DNA of 64,000 bases from Gimesia aquarii (GTDB lineage Bacteria; Planctomycetota; Planctomycetia; Planctomycetales; Planctomycetaceae): the NCBI RefSeq assembly GCF_007748175.1, contig NZ_CP037422.1, positions 2,067,231-2,131,230 on the forward strand, read 5' to 3'. Both the position numbers and the translations under genes were made by a program. Positions 49,057 through 59,221 of the stretch are shown piece after piece; within the stretch, counting starts at the first letter, position 1, and each line of letters opens with the position of its first letter. The notes beneath the pieces are model-generated. The model did not search any database. It was given only the letters and a program-made list of their open reading frames with translations, and had not been told where the DNA came from.

Positions 49057-49644
49057 TTAGAGCGTCCGCGTCTTTGGTTTGGTTTCTCGCATCTGACTCC
49101 GTGCGCGCGAGAGCGTGGGTCCAATCGAGTTTTCAGGAATGTCCAGATCCGTGCTGATCTGGCGGTAGGACTTTCCCTGCAAATGGTATTGCTCCACAAC
49201 CTGCGCATCTGCAGGCGGCAGTTGCTTGATCATGTTGTGAATTTCTTCCTGATCTTCCTGCATTTGTTGCTGACGAGATTGTTCGTCGGGAATACTCTCC
49301 AACTTCGATTGAGTCGCAACATGCCCCAAAGCTTCAGCCATGCGACGTTCCACCATTTTTTTTACCACGACACGACGGGAAACCACGGTCAGGTAGGTCG
49401 CCAGTGAACTGTTCCCGCGAAAGTTGCTCAGCACCCGATAGTCGTTTGCCAACAGAACCAGAAAGACTTCAGAAAGGAGGTCATCTACGTCGCTGTCAGT
49501 GACCCGAACACTGCGGGCGTGGGCAGTGTGATGAATCACATGCGTAAACAGACCAATGAACCGGTCTACGAAATCCTTCCATGCACCCGGCTCTTCCGCC
49601 AGACAGCGTTTGAGCAAATTCTTATCGATGTCAGTGAGTGCCAC
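49057..49644 (-). CDS. ECF-type RNA polymerase sigma factor
   Basis: 195 residues from GTG 49644, chosen because GAGG lies six bases upstream; the frame runs four residues further to 49656. Region 2: VDDLLSEVFLVLLANDYRVLSNFRGNSSLATYLTVV, and region 4: LPPADAQVVEQYHLQGKSYRQISTDL then SIGPTLSRARSQMRE. A Gln/Glu-rich linker sits between them. No anti-sigma gene is adjacent, so its partner is unclear; it faces the YHYH gene tail convergently. Confidence 0.9.
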   Translation of the reverse strand: MALTDIDKNLLKRCLAEEPGAWKDFVDRFIGLFTHVIHHTAHARSVRVTDSDVDDLLSEVFLVLLANDYRVLSNFRGNSSLATYLTVVSRRVVVKKMVERRMAEALGHVATQSKLESIPDEQSRQQQMQEDQEEIHNMIKQLPPADAQVVEQYHLQGKSYRQISTDLDIPENSIGPTLSRARSQMRETKPKTRTL

Positions 49645-50231
49645 AAGTCGCCTCAATTCAGTTAAATTGCTACCATCTGGCAGCGAGCGGGTTAAGCCTG
49701 CACTTTATTATACGCGGGAACCGAGCATTCGTGTTGCAAAAAAACAACTGAATTTTAGACGCATGAATTCAGTCTAATTGTTCAATAAATCTCGTCATTT
49801 TGCCCGAGAACTTTACAATGATCTACGATTTATGGCAATATGACCCCAAAACATAAACATATAAACACATTCCTGCATCCAGGCGAGTACTGAATGCCTG
49901 TTAAACTAGACGTTTGAGGCGGAGGGATCTAACTGCCTGACTTTTACCGACCTCAAATCACAAACCCTGATTTGCAACAAATCGAAGTCGGTTCCTGAAA
50001 TCTCTTCCATTTCACTCTGCTTATCATCCGGACAATCCAGGACAAAAACTCAAAAGTTGTCGCTTACTGGTGTTAGAGATAGACTGAATTGCATGAAAAG
50101 GACCCTGCTTATACAGTGACACATGGAACAGCAGGCAGGCTCAGGAAGAAAATAATCAGTTTCAATGGTTTATGAAGAGTTGAGGCGGATTGCTGTATCA
50201 GAACATAAGCATTAACGAAACGAGAAGATAG
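49645..50231. other. Intergenic region before the sulfatase-esterase gene
   Basis: About 590 bases, no supported gene. AT-rich with several short inverted stretches but no confident promoter or terminator. Confidence 0.5.
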
Positions 50232-52532
50232 ATGTATCGGAGTCAATTAAGCAAGATAGGCTGGACGTTGTTGGCAGGAGTGCTTCTTTCTAGTTATCCC
50301 GCTTCATTGAAGGCCGTCTCCGATCGTCCCCCCAATATCGTCTTTCTCTTGATTGATGATCAAGGCTACTACGATCTGGGTTGTTATGGAGCGACCGAGG
50401 TGAAGACACCACGGATCGATGCAATGGCGAAGGAAGGAACGCGCTTTACAGACTACTATGCGGCGGCTCCCATTTGTAGTCCGTCACGCGCAGGATTGTT
50501 GACCGGCTGTTACCCGCGTCGGGTTGGCAACGAAATCTGGGTGCATCGAGCAGATTCACGCTCCGGTATCCACCCTAACGAATTGACGCTTGCTGAACTG
50601 TTTAAGAATAACGGCTACGCTACCGCCTGCATTGGTAAGTGGCACCTCGGTTTTCATGAATCGTTCCTGCCACGCAATCAGGGGTTTGACCACTACTTCG
50701 GATTGCTCCACAATCTGGACCCGGTTGAGATCGTCTATTTCAAGGACAAAGGAGGGGTGCCTCTGATCCGCAACGGCAAGGTTGTCAAACGTCCGGCCGA
50801 TCCGGCGGAACTGACAAAGCTCTATACCGATGAAGCGATTCGCTTTATCGAACAGAACAAAAAGACTCCGTTCTTTCTCTATCTCCCACATACAATGCTC
50901 CACAATCCACTCGGAGTGAGCAAAAAATTCAAGGGCAGCTCAAACTGGGGAGAATATGGCGATGCCATTCAGGAACTCGACCACAATGTCGGCCGAATTT
51001 TTGACTCGCTGAAACAGACAGGCATCGATGACAACACGATCGTGATTTACGCCTCTGACAACGGCCGCGGGCCGGGACGCACACCCGAACAAAAAATTCG
51101 CGGGCGTAAACTTTCGACTTATGAAGGCGGGATTCGCGTGCCGGCAATCGCCTGGGGACCCGGACTGGGGTTACAGGCGAATGCAAAATCTTCCGAAGTC
51201 GTCCGCGCGATGGACTGGTATCCAACGCTTGCAACATTTGCGGGAATTCTCATCCCCAAAGATCGTGTCATAGATGGACGCGATATCAGCCCCTTGTTGA
51301 AAGGTAAGACTAGGATCGTTCCCCCTCCGGGAATGAAAAAATCACTTAACGCCTCGGTCCCGCTTCGGCGTCGTTGGAATCCGCCCCTCGAATGGGCGTC
51401 CCTGATCCGCCGCAACGAATATAACGACGCATTTTTTTATCACGGCAGCCAGGGGACACTGGCTGCTGTGCGCTGGCATCAATGGAAACTCTATTTGAAT
51501 CCGAGTCTTGAGCTGTATGATCTGGAAAAAGACCCGGGAGAATCCAAGTTAGTCCGCAATCGTGAGATCACTCGCAAACTACGAGGTATGGCAGTTCTAT
51601 TCCAGGAGGAAATGCGGCTTGACGCTCGTCCGGCGGGAGAGGCGCCACCGCAAACTAACGCCGAAAGCCGAACTAAAATTTCGCAGACAACGCTCAACAG
51701 TCTGAATGTGAAACGGGGTGTGACGTATGCACGCTATGGTGATCGCACATTGGAAATGGATGTGTATCGGCCCAAAAAAGCCTGGGGTAAGTTACCCGCC
51801 GTTGTGTGTATTCACGGTGGAGGTTGGGCGAAGGGTAATCGAGTCAATCACGAAAAGGTTGCGCAAGCGATCGCCGCGCGCGGATATGTTGCCGCCACGA
51901 TTTCGTATCGGTTAAGTGGTGAAGCACCTTTTCCGGCCGCAATTCACGACTGCAAGGCGGCAGTCCGTTTTCTGCGGGCGAATGCTAAAGAGTATGGCAT
52001 CGACACCGCGAACATCGGAGCGATCGGGCTTTCCGCTGGTGGCCATTTAACGGCGTTGCTCGCAACGTCGGCTGGGGTAGATGAGCTTGAGGGGGAAGGG
52101 GGAAACCCGAACTTCAGCAGTACAATTCAGGCAGCCGTGCCGATGGGTGCCCAGACGGATCTACAGTCCCAGCGAACGCGAGAAATTTCGAAAGCAAAAG
52201 ATCGTGGCAAGATTTGGAGGCAGTTTCTCAACGGAGCACAAGAGGATAAACCGGAGACTTATCGTCTCGCCTCACCTCTGCACCACCTCGATCAAGGCGA
52301 CCCGCCCTGCTTGTTCATTTCGGGCGAACGAGACGACCCCAGCACACATGCAGACACATTTCGACAACAAATGGATCAGTTAGGTATCCGTTCCGATCTC
52401 ACTATCATTAAAGACGCCCCTCATCCGTTTCTTGGTAAACAAATCTGGTTTGATAAGATGCTTGATGTGTCTGATGACTTCTTCACCAGACATCTGAAGA
52501 ATCAGAATCCGGCCCCTTCGGCCAAGCGTTAG
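50232..52532 (+). CDS. Exported fusion: type I sulfatase plus alpha/beta-hydrolase esterase
   Basis: 766 residues with a signal peptide (about 1-29). Sulfatase (about 33-470): Asp42-Asp43 metal site, C82-S-P-S-R formylglycine motif, GKWHLGFH, YASDNGRG and LYDLEKDPGESK. A linker of about 25 residues follows, then a BD-FAE-like esterase (about 495-760): oxyanion HGGGW (about 526-530), nucleophile Ser601 in GLSAGG, acid near 699 (GERDD) and His731. Both catalytic sets are complete. One protein would remove sulfate and acyl or feruloyl-type esters from the same exported polysaccharide (inference). The ATG has GAGAAGA just upstream. Confidence 0.92.
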   Translation: MYRSQLSKIGWTLLAGVLLSSYPASLKAVSDRPPNIVFLLIDDQGYYDLGCYGATEVKTPRIDAMAKEGTRFTDYYAAAPICSPSRAGLLTGCYPRRVGNEIWVHRADSRSGIHPNELTLAELFKNNGYATACIGKWHLGFHESFLPRNQGFDHYFGLLHNLDPVEIVYFKDKGGVPLIRNGKVVKRPADPAELTKLYTDEAIRFIEQNKKTPFFLYLPHTMLHNPLGVSKKFKGSSNWGEYGDAIQELDHNVGRIFDSLKQTGIDDNTIVIYASDNGRGPGRTPEQKIRGRKLSTYEGGIRVPAIAWGPGLGLQANAKSSEVVRAMDWYPTLATFAGILIPKDRVIDGRDISPLLKGKTRIVPPPGMKKSLNASVPLRRRWNPPLEWASLIRRNEYNDAFFYHGSQGTLAAVRWHQWKLYLNPSLELYDLEKDPGESKLVRNREITRKLRGMAVLFQEEMRLDARPAGEAPPQTNAESRTKISQTTLNSLNVKRGVTYARYGDRTLEMDVYRPKKAWGKLPAVVCIHGGGWAKGNRVNHEKVAQAIAARGYVAATISYRLSGEAPFPAAIHDCKAAVRFLRANAKEYGIDTANIGAIGLSAGGHLTALLATSAGVDELEGEGGNPNFSSTIQAAVPMGAQTDLQSQRTREISKAKDRGKIWRQFLNGAQEDKPETYRLASPLHHLDQGDPPCLFISGERDDPSTHADTFRQQMDQLGIRSDLTIIKDAPHPFLGKQIWFDKMLDVSDDFFTRHLKNQNPAPSAKR

Positions 52533-52803
52533 ATGACCACACAATATCGACTACTGAGACACACGCAAAGACATTCTTCTCTGATCAATGACCATTTGAT
52601 TTGTTGCGTAAATGGCAGGTCGCAATCACAGGCAAGCCACATCTGCTTCACATCACAAAAATCTTTTAATTCGTTGCAGTAACGGTAAAAGACAAGACTT
52701 AGTGGTTGAGTCTATCAGTAAAAACTCCTGCATCGTTGTCTTGTGAATCATGTCCCAAGAGATCACGGGAATTCCATAATTTGTGAAAATTTAAAAGTAA
52801 TTA

Positions 52804-52832
52804 TTGACAACGACTACAAATGTAGTCACAAT
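52804..52832 (+). promoter_or_regulatory. Promoter with embedded BlaI/CopY-type operator
   Basis: TTGACA (52804-52809), 17-base spacer, CACAAT (52827-52832). The spacer holds GACTACAAATGTAGTC (52812-52827), a perfect 7-base-arm palindrome containing TACANNTGTA, the BlaI/MecI/CopY core. A second GACTACA half-site starts at 52833, 21 bases on. Repressor binding would block polymerase directly, so autoregulation of the following pair is likely. Confidence 0.75.
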
Positions 52833-52861
52833 GACTACATTGTTAGTTTAAAGGAAAGTGC

Positions 52862-53284
52862 ATGTCAGAATCAGATCACAAGTCGAGTCCCGTTCCACTC
52901 TCGAAGGGACAGCGAGAAATCATGGAAATCGTGTGGGATAAAAGCGAAGTTTCTGTCTTTGAGATCCGTCAAATATTAAGTGAAGTGCGTGATGTGGCGC
53001 GGAATACCGTGCGGACAATGGTAGAACGCATGGAGGACAAAGGCTGGTTGACGCATCGGGTCATCGGCCGTACCTATTTTTATTCCGCTCTCGTACCGCG
53101 CGAAGTCAGTTTGGGTGCGCGTGTGGTCGAGATGGTTGATAAAGCCTGCGGCGGTCACCCCGAACGATTGATGACTGCGTTGATGGATTATCGCGGTTTG
53201 ACCAAAGAAGAAGTGCAGCGTATTCGCGAAATATTGGATCAGTCACAAGACAAGAAAACTACCAAACGAAGGACACAGACATGA
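52862..53284 (+). CDS. BlaI/MecI/CopY-family repressor
   Basis: 140 residues. Winged helix (about 15-75: LSKGQREIMEIVWDKSEVSV, then ARNTVRTMVERMEDKGWLTH) and a C-terminal dimerisation helix pair. Strong AAGGA six bases before ATG 52862. Represses the pair encoded here through the upstream palindrome; released by proteolysis by the M56 partner in classical systems. Overlaps the partner by four bases (ATGA). Confidence 0.93.
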   Translation: MSESDHKSSPVPLSKGQREIMEIVWDKSEVSVFEIRQILSEVRDVARNTVRTMVERMEDKGWLTHRVIGRTYFYSALVPREVSLGARVVEMVDKACGGHPERLMTALMDYRGLTKEEVQRIREILDQSQDKKTTKRRTQT

Positions 53285-55581
53285 CTGACCTGTGGAACGA
53301 AATCGTTGGAGTTGACACATTGGTGCTTCTGATCAATGTGCTTGTGCAGAGTACGGTGTTGGTGATTCTGGCATTACTCGCTGCTCGTTTATTGCGACAA
53401 AGGGCCTCGGTTCAGCATTGCCTACTGATATCTGCACTCCTGGGTTTGATCATGATCCCTGTATTGACCGTTGTGTTCGCAAATCAAGGGATCGGAGTGA
53501 TCTCAGTCCCATTCGCATCGAAACCAGCAACGAGCATGCCCCCCAATGCAAACAGGCAACCAGTTGAACTACCCAAAGTCACCGCAGTTCCATCCCTTCA
53601 AAAAGTAGTTGCTGTGAATGAAGTCAACAACGAAGGAAATATCGAATCCAGTTCCACTAAAACCCCTGGCATGACTGCCCTAGCAGATCCCCTTAACCTT
53701 GACAGTAAGAATCAGGCCTGGACTCACCACAGTCTGACCCATTTCGTAGCGAACGTATTTATTTTGATCTGGTTCATGGGTTTGTGTCTTACTTTATTTG
53801 GAATCATTCGAAGTGTCTGGAAGATACGACGTATCATCCGCCTTGCATGTCCCTTATTACTGGAAGACCAGAGCAACATTGTGGCACAGGTGTGTCGAGT
53901 CCTGAATATTAAGTCGATGCCCCCCATCGTTTGCTCTCCTGATGTCGCGGGGCCGATGATGACTGGAATCGTTCGACCGCAAATTATTCTGCCTACAAGA
54001 ATCGTTGCGATTCTGAGTGAAAATGAATTGCGAAACATTTTGCTTCATGAAATGGCACATTTACTGCGCAAAGATCAATTCGTAGTTTTACTTCAGGAAC
54101 TGGTCGCCGCGTTGTACTGGCTGAACCCACTTGTGCGGATACTTAACCGCCAATTAGCCCGTGCGAGAGAAGAGATCTGCGACAATTATGTTCTGTCCAC
54201 TGTCGATCCTGTTGAATATTCAAAAACTCTGTTTCGCCTGGGACAAATGTTGCCTCGGCCCCGTTTATTGTCTACCTCGGTGGGCATTTTCAATACTGAT
54301 TGGAAGCTGGAAGACCGCATTACCGATCTTCTTGATGAGAGGAGAATCACCATGATTCGCATGCAACCGAACTACGCTGCCGCCATCGTTGTTTCAGTAT
54401 TTGTGCTCTCGATTGTCATTGCCGGCAGCAGCATCGGCTTGGCTCAAGGTAGCACAGACCCCATCGCAACAGAGAAGAAGGAATCAAATGAACGCAAAGT
54501 AACGAGTTCTGTTCAACGCGCGATCAAGTTGCTAAGCGAGCATCCAGCGACACCGACGGTCCAACAGGAACAGCTTTCCTTGTTTGCGATCGATGTCGCT
54601 ACCGGCAAAGTAACGTTGGTGGCGAACGAACCGCACGGAAACTTAACCTATATCGGCTCGCCCTGCTGGTCCGCTCAAGGCCGGCAGATTTTGTTTGATG
54701 CAACACCTGGCAAAGACTGGCTCAAAACTCGGTTAATAAAGATTGACATCACCAAGTCATCCACAGAGACCTCGGATCTCGGCGCGGGTAGCTGCCCTGT
54801 CTTCTCACCCGATGGCAAACAGATTGCATTCCTTTTGAACAGTAATAAAGTAACGGGAGCCAAAGCAGGCATATGGCTGATGGACAGCGACGGTACTAAC
54901 CGCCGCAGGCTGGGCGGTTATGGGGTTCCTAAATGGTCGCCCGACGGCCGCCAACTGTTAATTACCAGTTTCTCAAGCCCGGCGCGGGTGACGTTGCTGG
55001 ATGTTGAAACCGGTAAACAAAGTTTAATTCAAATTGCCAATCACAAGATTTTCTCAATTCCGAATTGGGCAGGCGACGGGCAGACAATTGTGGCTTTGTT
55101 GTCTACGAAAAATGGTCATGGCATCGCGTTGATCGATGTCTCTCAACCAGAACAGGCCAAAGTCAAACAAATTCTCTGGCGGATTGGTGATCGACTCGAT
55201 CTAAAGGTTGCTTATCCCATTTTTTCACCAACTACGGACCGTTGCGTCTTTGTGGGAAAAACCAAAGCGGGAATGGCACTCTACTCGGTTCAACCTGGAT
55301 CGTTTGATCCACCCCAGCGATTGGAGTCTGACAATCTTGGTCTCGATAAAAAAATTGCCAGCCTCACCTTTTCGCCTGACGGCCGTTATGTATTGTTTTG
55401 CAGCGATCGAAATGCTCAGGCAGCCCCAAAAGTTCCGATCAAGTTAAACAATAAAAATCAACCGGACAACATCTCCAAAATAGAGCTTCCACAAGAAGTC
55501 CTCACTTTGGACTTCAGCGCAAGCACACAAACAGTAGACATTATTCGCAATCGTGGCAAAGATGCTGTAGAACAAAAATGA
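53281..55581 (+). CDS. BlaR1-type M56 metallopeptidase with TolB-like propeller sensor
   Basis: 766 residues. Four membrane helices (about 15-35, 38-60, 150-175 and 370-390) surround the M56 zinc peptidase domain: H256-E-M-A-H260 and the third ligand in AREEICDNYVLS (Glu about 298). In place of BlaR1's penicillin-binding sensor, the C-terminal region (about 420-750) holds WD40-like beta-propeller repeats of the TolB/PD40 type (CPVFSPDGKQIAFLLNS, VPKWSPDGRQLLITSF, SLTFSPDGRYVLFCSD). So the signal sensed is probably not a beta-lactam. Translationally coupled to its BlaI-type repressor. Confidence 0.9.
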   Translation: MTDLWNEIVGVDTLVLLINVLVQSTVLVILALLAARLLRQRASVQHCLLISALLGLIMIPVLTVVFANQGIGVISVPFASKPATSMPPNANRQPVELPKVTAVPSLQKVVAVNEVNNEGNIESSSTKTPGMTALADPLNLDSKNQAWTHHSLTHFVANVFILIWFMGLCLTLFGIIRSVWKIRRIIRLACPLLLEDQSNIVAQVCRVLNIKSMPPIVCSPDVAGPMMTGIVRPQIILPTRIVAILSENELRNILLHEMAHLLRKDQFVVLLQELVAALYWLNPLVRILNRQLARAREEICDNYVLSTVDPVEYSKTLFRLGQMLPRPRLLSTSVGIFNTDWKLEDRITDLLDERRITMIRMQPNYAAAIVVSVFVLSIVIAGSSIGLAQGSTDPIATEKKESNERKVTSSVQRAIKLLSEHPATPTVQQEQLSLFAIDVATGKVTLVANEPHGNLTYIGSPCWSAQGRQILFDATPGKDWLKTRLIKIDITKSSTETSDLGAGSCPVFSPDGKQIAFLLNSNKVTGAKAGIWLMDSDGTNRRRLGGYGVPKWSPDGRQLLITSFSSPARVTLLDVETGKQSLIQIANHKIFSIPNWAGDGQTIVALLSTKNGHGIALIDVSQPEQAKVKQILWRIGDRLDLKVAYPIFSPTTDRCVFVGKTKAGMALYSVQPGSFDPPQRLESDNLGLDKKIASLTFSPDGRYVLFCSDRNAQAAPKVPIKLNNKNQPDNISKIELPQEVLTLDFSASTQTVDIIRNRGKDAVEQK

Positions 55582-55619
55582 ATATATTCGCAGCAGAGTT
55601 GTACCTAAGAATCAAACCA

Positions 55620-57983
55620 TCAAGATCGATGGTTAACCCAATTCAGTACGCTTGATGTCAGCGTGTATTTTTTGGGCAAATCGCGGCTTTTTTCTTCGAG
55701 GCCAAATCGTTCTGTTTGTGGAAGCAGCGCTGCGGCAAGCAGCGCTTCACTTAATACCCGGTCGGACTCTTCTTTCGACATGACGAGGGTCAGATCATCC
55801 GGACTCAGTGCCTTCCGACGAAATAAATGATAAATGGCCAAGCGGCGGATTTGTTCGTCACCATCACTGAGCGCGCCTCTCAACACATCCGTGGCGCCTC
55901 CGATTTCGATAGCGACCTTATCATCACCGTGTCTCGTGTCCGGACCGTTTCCGAAGGCAACCACGCTCAAAGCAATGCGGCGAACAGAAACCGATTCGTC
56001 CGACGTCAGCTTCAATAATTCCGGAATGAGCCGGTCATCGAGTCCGCGACTCAACCAATTGCCTAAGGTCGTCACAATGGCAGACCGTTCCACTGCTGAA
56101 GCATCCGCGTTCAGTAATGATAACAGGTACTGTAAATGCTCCCGCGTTACTGGATGGAAACCGTTCATCAGCCGAATCAGCTTGGCCTTCAGTAATGGAT
56201 ATTCTTCACTGGCCATGGTTGTGCGAAGAACTTCTTCCTGAAGTGTGAGATCAGCACCGAACTGCTCCATTGCTTCGATCACAGCCCAGCGTCTTTCTTT
56301 TTCAAGATCCTGATAATTAGAAAAGAACCACTCCTGGTAATTGTTTGACTTTGCAAAATTGAAACGGGCTCCAATAGAGGGGCCGAGATTGTTCGACATA
56401 CAGTCGGTTGCTTGGATATCATAAACACGTGGGTCGTGTTCATCGAGCAGACCGCGTCCGATCAGTGCCAGACGAGCCCAAGTGCGATCGGCGGACGGAA
56501 TGTGATTAAACAATTTCCAGAGTTGTTCGTCCGTGCCTTGTTTGCAGACAATTTCACGATACGTTTCCTGGTTCTTGCCAAAGCCTGACTCAAAGCGACC
56601 CGACACTAGCCGGTCGCACATGTCCCCGCATTGTTGTTCTGAGAGTGAACATTCCTTGAGAACGTTGGCCAGGCCTGTGTCCCCGTTGTGCAAGCGGTCA
56701 ATCAGAGAATTGATGATCATATCCGACAAAGGCGTCGCATGCTGCACCAAACTCTGTGCCGCTGTGCTGACAAATCGGTCGTCGCTGTCGAGCAGTTTCA
56801 GAACTTCGTCCCAAACCAGATCAAGATACGGTTTGAACGGCTCGAATTCATCGAGGACGTCCTGTGGTAGCTTATCACGTTTGACATCCAACCAGGCGTG
56901 CAGCCTGCGAACGGCTGCCAACACATTATCACGGTCAAAGGCATTTGGCTGAACATTGTAGATTGATGGATCTAACCGCTTTCGTTTCCGAAGTGACATT
57001 TCACGCTGTCTGCGTGCCTTCAGAGCCGCCGATTTTTTTCTTGAGACCTTTTCGAGACGTAAAAGCAGATCTCCCCAGGGAAATGCTTCGTCCGGGTGAT
57101 AGAGCTGTTGAGAGTACCCTACTAAATCATCGGCATCGAATTGAGCAGGCTTCGGATACACACCATCATCCGACAATAGTATATCGTTTTGTAACGCTTG
57201 TTCGGCCACTTGCATTGCCAGGGCTCGCTGAGATTCATCCTTCGGCCGTTCATACTTTCGTAAAGCACAATACGCGGCTGTAGCGATAAGTAATGGTACC
57301 GGGGTGTTCAATTCGACAGAGCCATTTTTGAGCAGGTCTGACAGGAGGTCGAAATACTGTTCCGCAACTGAGCCGCCATTCAAATAGCTGCACGCGATGA
57401 GCGCCGAACAGCGAACCGTATCAGGCTGTGATTCATCTGTAGAAATTGTCAATAGTCTGGGACAACGATCAAAGGCGTGAGCCGGAAAGAATGCCATCAG
57501 GTAACACGACGAAATAATAGTGCGGGGATTCTCATCGTCCAGCAGGGCTTCATACAACGGCATACCTGCGGCCACACCCAAATAGCACTCTCGCCCATAC
57601 TCATCGTTGGCGTGTGAATACTCGCGCTTACTGTGACCCACAAATTCATTGAGCTTGACGTAATCCAAATCTTCAGGATATCCAAGTGCAAAGTTTGCCA
57701 GGAGTTCGAGGATCAACGGTTTTTCGGTAATCGACTGATACCGCAAAAGTTGTTGAAAGAGCGGAATTGCAGCAACCGTCGCTGAGTACACACTTCCCTG
57801 ATGAAAGAGATTTGAAGTAAATCCCCAGAGCAGACCGCCCCGTTCGTCTTTGTCGGCAGTCACCAGCGCACGAATCTGCTCAGGCACATCAATGGCTGCC
57901 CCGTATGCGTGTGATAATTCGGTCCACGGAATCTGATCCAGCATTGACAGATCGGGATCTCCAGATAGATTCACAGCTTCCAC
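55620..57983 (-). CDS. HEAT-repeat protein of unknown function
   Basis: 787 residues, helical repeats throughout; clearest near 640-760 (ERSAIVTTLGNWLSRGLDD and SVSVRRIALSVVAFGNG). The N-terminal block WTELSHAYGAAIDVPEQIRAL ... WGFTSNLFHQGSVYSATVAA ... LILELLANFALG is found in a HEAT family of actinobacteria and planctomycetes whose members have no assigned role. No catalytic motif or signal peptide. It lies next to two small immunity-style proteins 1.2 kb away, but no toxin gene is seen. Confidence 0.75.
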   Translation of the reverse strand: MEAVNLSGDPDLSMLDQIPWTELSHAYGAAIDVPEQIRALVTADKDERGGLLWGFTSNLFHQGSVYSATVAAIPLFQQLLRYQSITEKPLILELLANFALGYPEDLDYVKLNEFVGHSKREYSHANDEYGRECYLGVAAGMPLYEALLDDENPRTIISSCYLMAFFPAHAFDRCPRLLTISTDESQPDTVRCSALIACSYLNGGSVAEQYFDLLSDLLKNGSVELNTPVPLLIATAAYCALRKYERPKDESQRALAMQVAEQALQNDILLSDDGVYPKPAQFDADDLVGYSQQLYHPDEAFPWGDLLLRLEKVSRKKSAALKARRQREMSLRKRKRLDPSIYNVQPNAFDRDNVLAAVRRLHAWLDVKRDKLPQDVLDEFEPFKPYLDLVWDEVLKLLDSDDRFVSTAAQSLVQHATPLSDMIINSLIDRLHNGDTGLANVLKECSLSEQQCGDMCDRLVSGRFESGFGKNQETYREIVCKQGTDEQLWKLFNHIPSADRTWARLALIGRGLLDEHDPRVYDIQATDCMSNNLGPSIGARFNFAKSNNYQEWFFSNYQDLEKERRWAVIEAMEQFGADLTLQEEVLRTTMASEEYPLLKAKLIRLMNGFHPVTREHLQYLLSLLNADASAVERSAIVTTLGNWLSRGLDDRLIPELLKLTSDESVSVRRIALSVVAFGNGPDTRHGDDKVAIEIGGATDVLRGALSDGDEQIRRLAIYHLFRRKALSPDDLTLVMSKEESDRVLSEALLAAALLPQTERFGLEEKSRDLPKKYTLTSSVLNWVNHRS

Positions 57984-58383
57984 AGTCTGAGCCTTTCTGA
58001 AATGTGAGTCACATTGATGGCTGGGTTAGCCATTTGAAACTGTCCAACGAATTACTTTTGCGACGAATAGAAAAAAGTTCAGGGACAGAATAATTGAGCC
58101 CCGAGACAAGAGGAAAACGGAACGCGGGCATTGGCCCGTTCCATTTGCCTTCCTTAACACCATGCCGATTAATCCAAGGCTCCCGCTGGTCTCAAATCTC
58201 TACCCCCTCTACAATGAATCAGAAGCCTGTTCCAAAGTTTGCCATGCCCAAAGGAACTATCGCGCCGAACACTTTTGGACCTGCTTCCTTTATCGCCTTC
58301 AATAAGAACATCGACCGCTGTTTTGAGTAATATTGTTGTTGATTTGAACCTTCATCATTATTAATTGAACTACTATAGTAGGA
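57984..58383. other. Intergenic region between divergent genes
   Basis: About 400 bases, no supported gene; contains the hairpin at 58119-58142. Short frames exist on both strands around 58214-58400 but none has a ribosome site or family resemblance. Confidence 0.5.
58119..58142. other. Hairpin with one bulge
   Basis: GGAACG-C-GGGC, loop about 4, GCCCGTTCC: a nine-pair stem with a single bulged C. There is no clean T-run, so a terminator is possible but not convincing. Confidence 0.4.
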
Positions 58384-58872
58384 ATGAAGATGAAATTGCA
58401 AAGACATTCCAGATTGATCTTAGTTATGCTAGGCTGCACGCTGTTTGGGGCTGCGATGGTTTTATTGTTTCAGCTCATATGGCAAGCTGCCGAGGAGCAT
58501 GAACGCAACCCTAACAGAGTAAATTTGAGAAATCAAATCATGCGTAGAAAAACAAAAACAATGCATGACATCCTGGATGGAATGATTTATGGCGACTTAG
58601 GCCGCGTTGAAACTGCTGCAAACAGAATGCAAAAATATAGTGAGACCATTAATGAATTTCTATTGGATCCCAGATACGAAAAACTCAGTCTCGAATTCGA
58701 TCTTTCTATCAGTGAACTGAGTGATTCGGCCATTCGGAAAGACATGGACGCTGCCAAAGAGGCGACTCTCCGATTGGAGAGAAATTGCATCGAGTGCCAT
58801 TCACATATCAACCGGAAAAATCGCAACTTAAAACCAAAAGCAACAAATGAATCATCCTTCAATGAGACTTGA
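58384..58872 (+). CDS. Membrane-anchored c'-like cytochrome
   Basis: 162 residues. Signal anchor at about 10-33 (LILVMLGCTLFGAAMVLLFQL), then a four-helix-type periplasmic domain ending with C135-I-E-C138-H139, the single C-terminal heme site typical of cytochrome c'/c-556 proteins. No other redox gene is beside it, and its electron partner is unknown. Confidence 0.8.
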   Translation: MKMKLQRHSRLILVMLGCTLFGAAMVLLFQLIWQAAEEHERNPNRVNLRNQIMRRKTKTMHDILDGMIYGDLGRVETAANRMQKYSETINEFLLDPRYEKLSLEFDLSISELSDSAIRKDMDAAKEATLRLERNCIECHSHINRKNRNLKPKATNESSFNET

Positions 58873-59221
58873 GCAGAGATTAATAGCGCATCAGTTCAAG
58901 AACGTATTAACTCATTCTCGGAAGAAGACGATTCCTCCTCAAAATAAGTTTGTCGTCATTATTCTTCTGAGAAATATTGATTAATTTTTTACAAACAATA
59001 TAAATGAATTCCATTCTTTACCAAGTTTGATTCTATTTGATCATTGAGTCCAAGAAAATACGTCACCATCCAGGAAAACTGTTGCCGTTATTCTCGATTG
59101 TGATAGTTCGTTTTTCTTGTTGACAGAAGATATCAGTTTGATACGATTTTTCGTGTTTTCAATCCGATAAGAAAAGCTTTCTTAGTGATCACAAATTATT
59201 CGACTAACAGGATTTCTCGAC
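58873..59221. other. Intergenic region with promoter candidate
   Basis: About 350 AT-rich bases, no gene seen. Contains the promoter-like element 59120-59147. Confidence 0.5.
59120..59147 (+). promoter_or_regulatory. Sigma-70-type promoter candidate for the 59.2-60.2 kb pair
   Basis: TTGACA at 59120-59125, 16-base spacer, TACGAT at 59142-59147 (4 of 6). About 75 bases before the ATG at 59222. Confidence 0.45.

Noticed and set aside
58214..58407. Short frames on both strands before the c'-like cytochrome
   Set aside because: Peptides look protein-like (KEAGPKVFGAIVPLGMANF) but there is no ribosome site, and the two strands overlap; could be a decayed gene fragment, not supportable.
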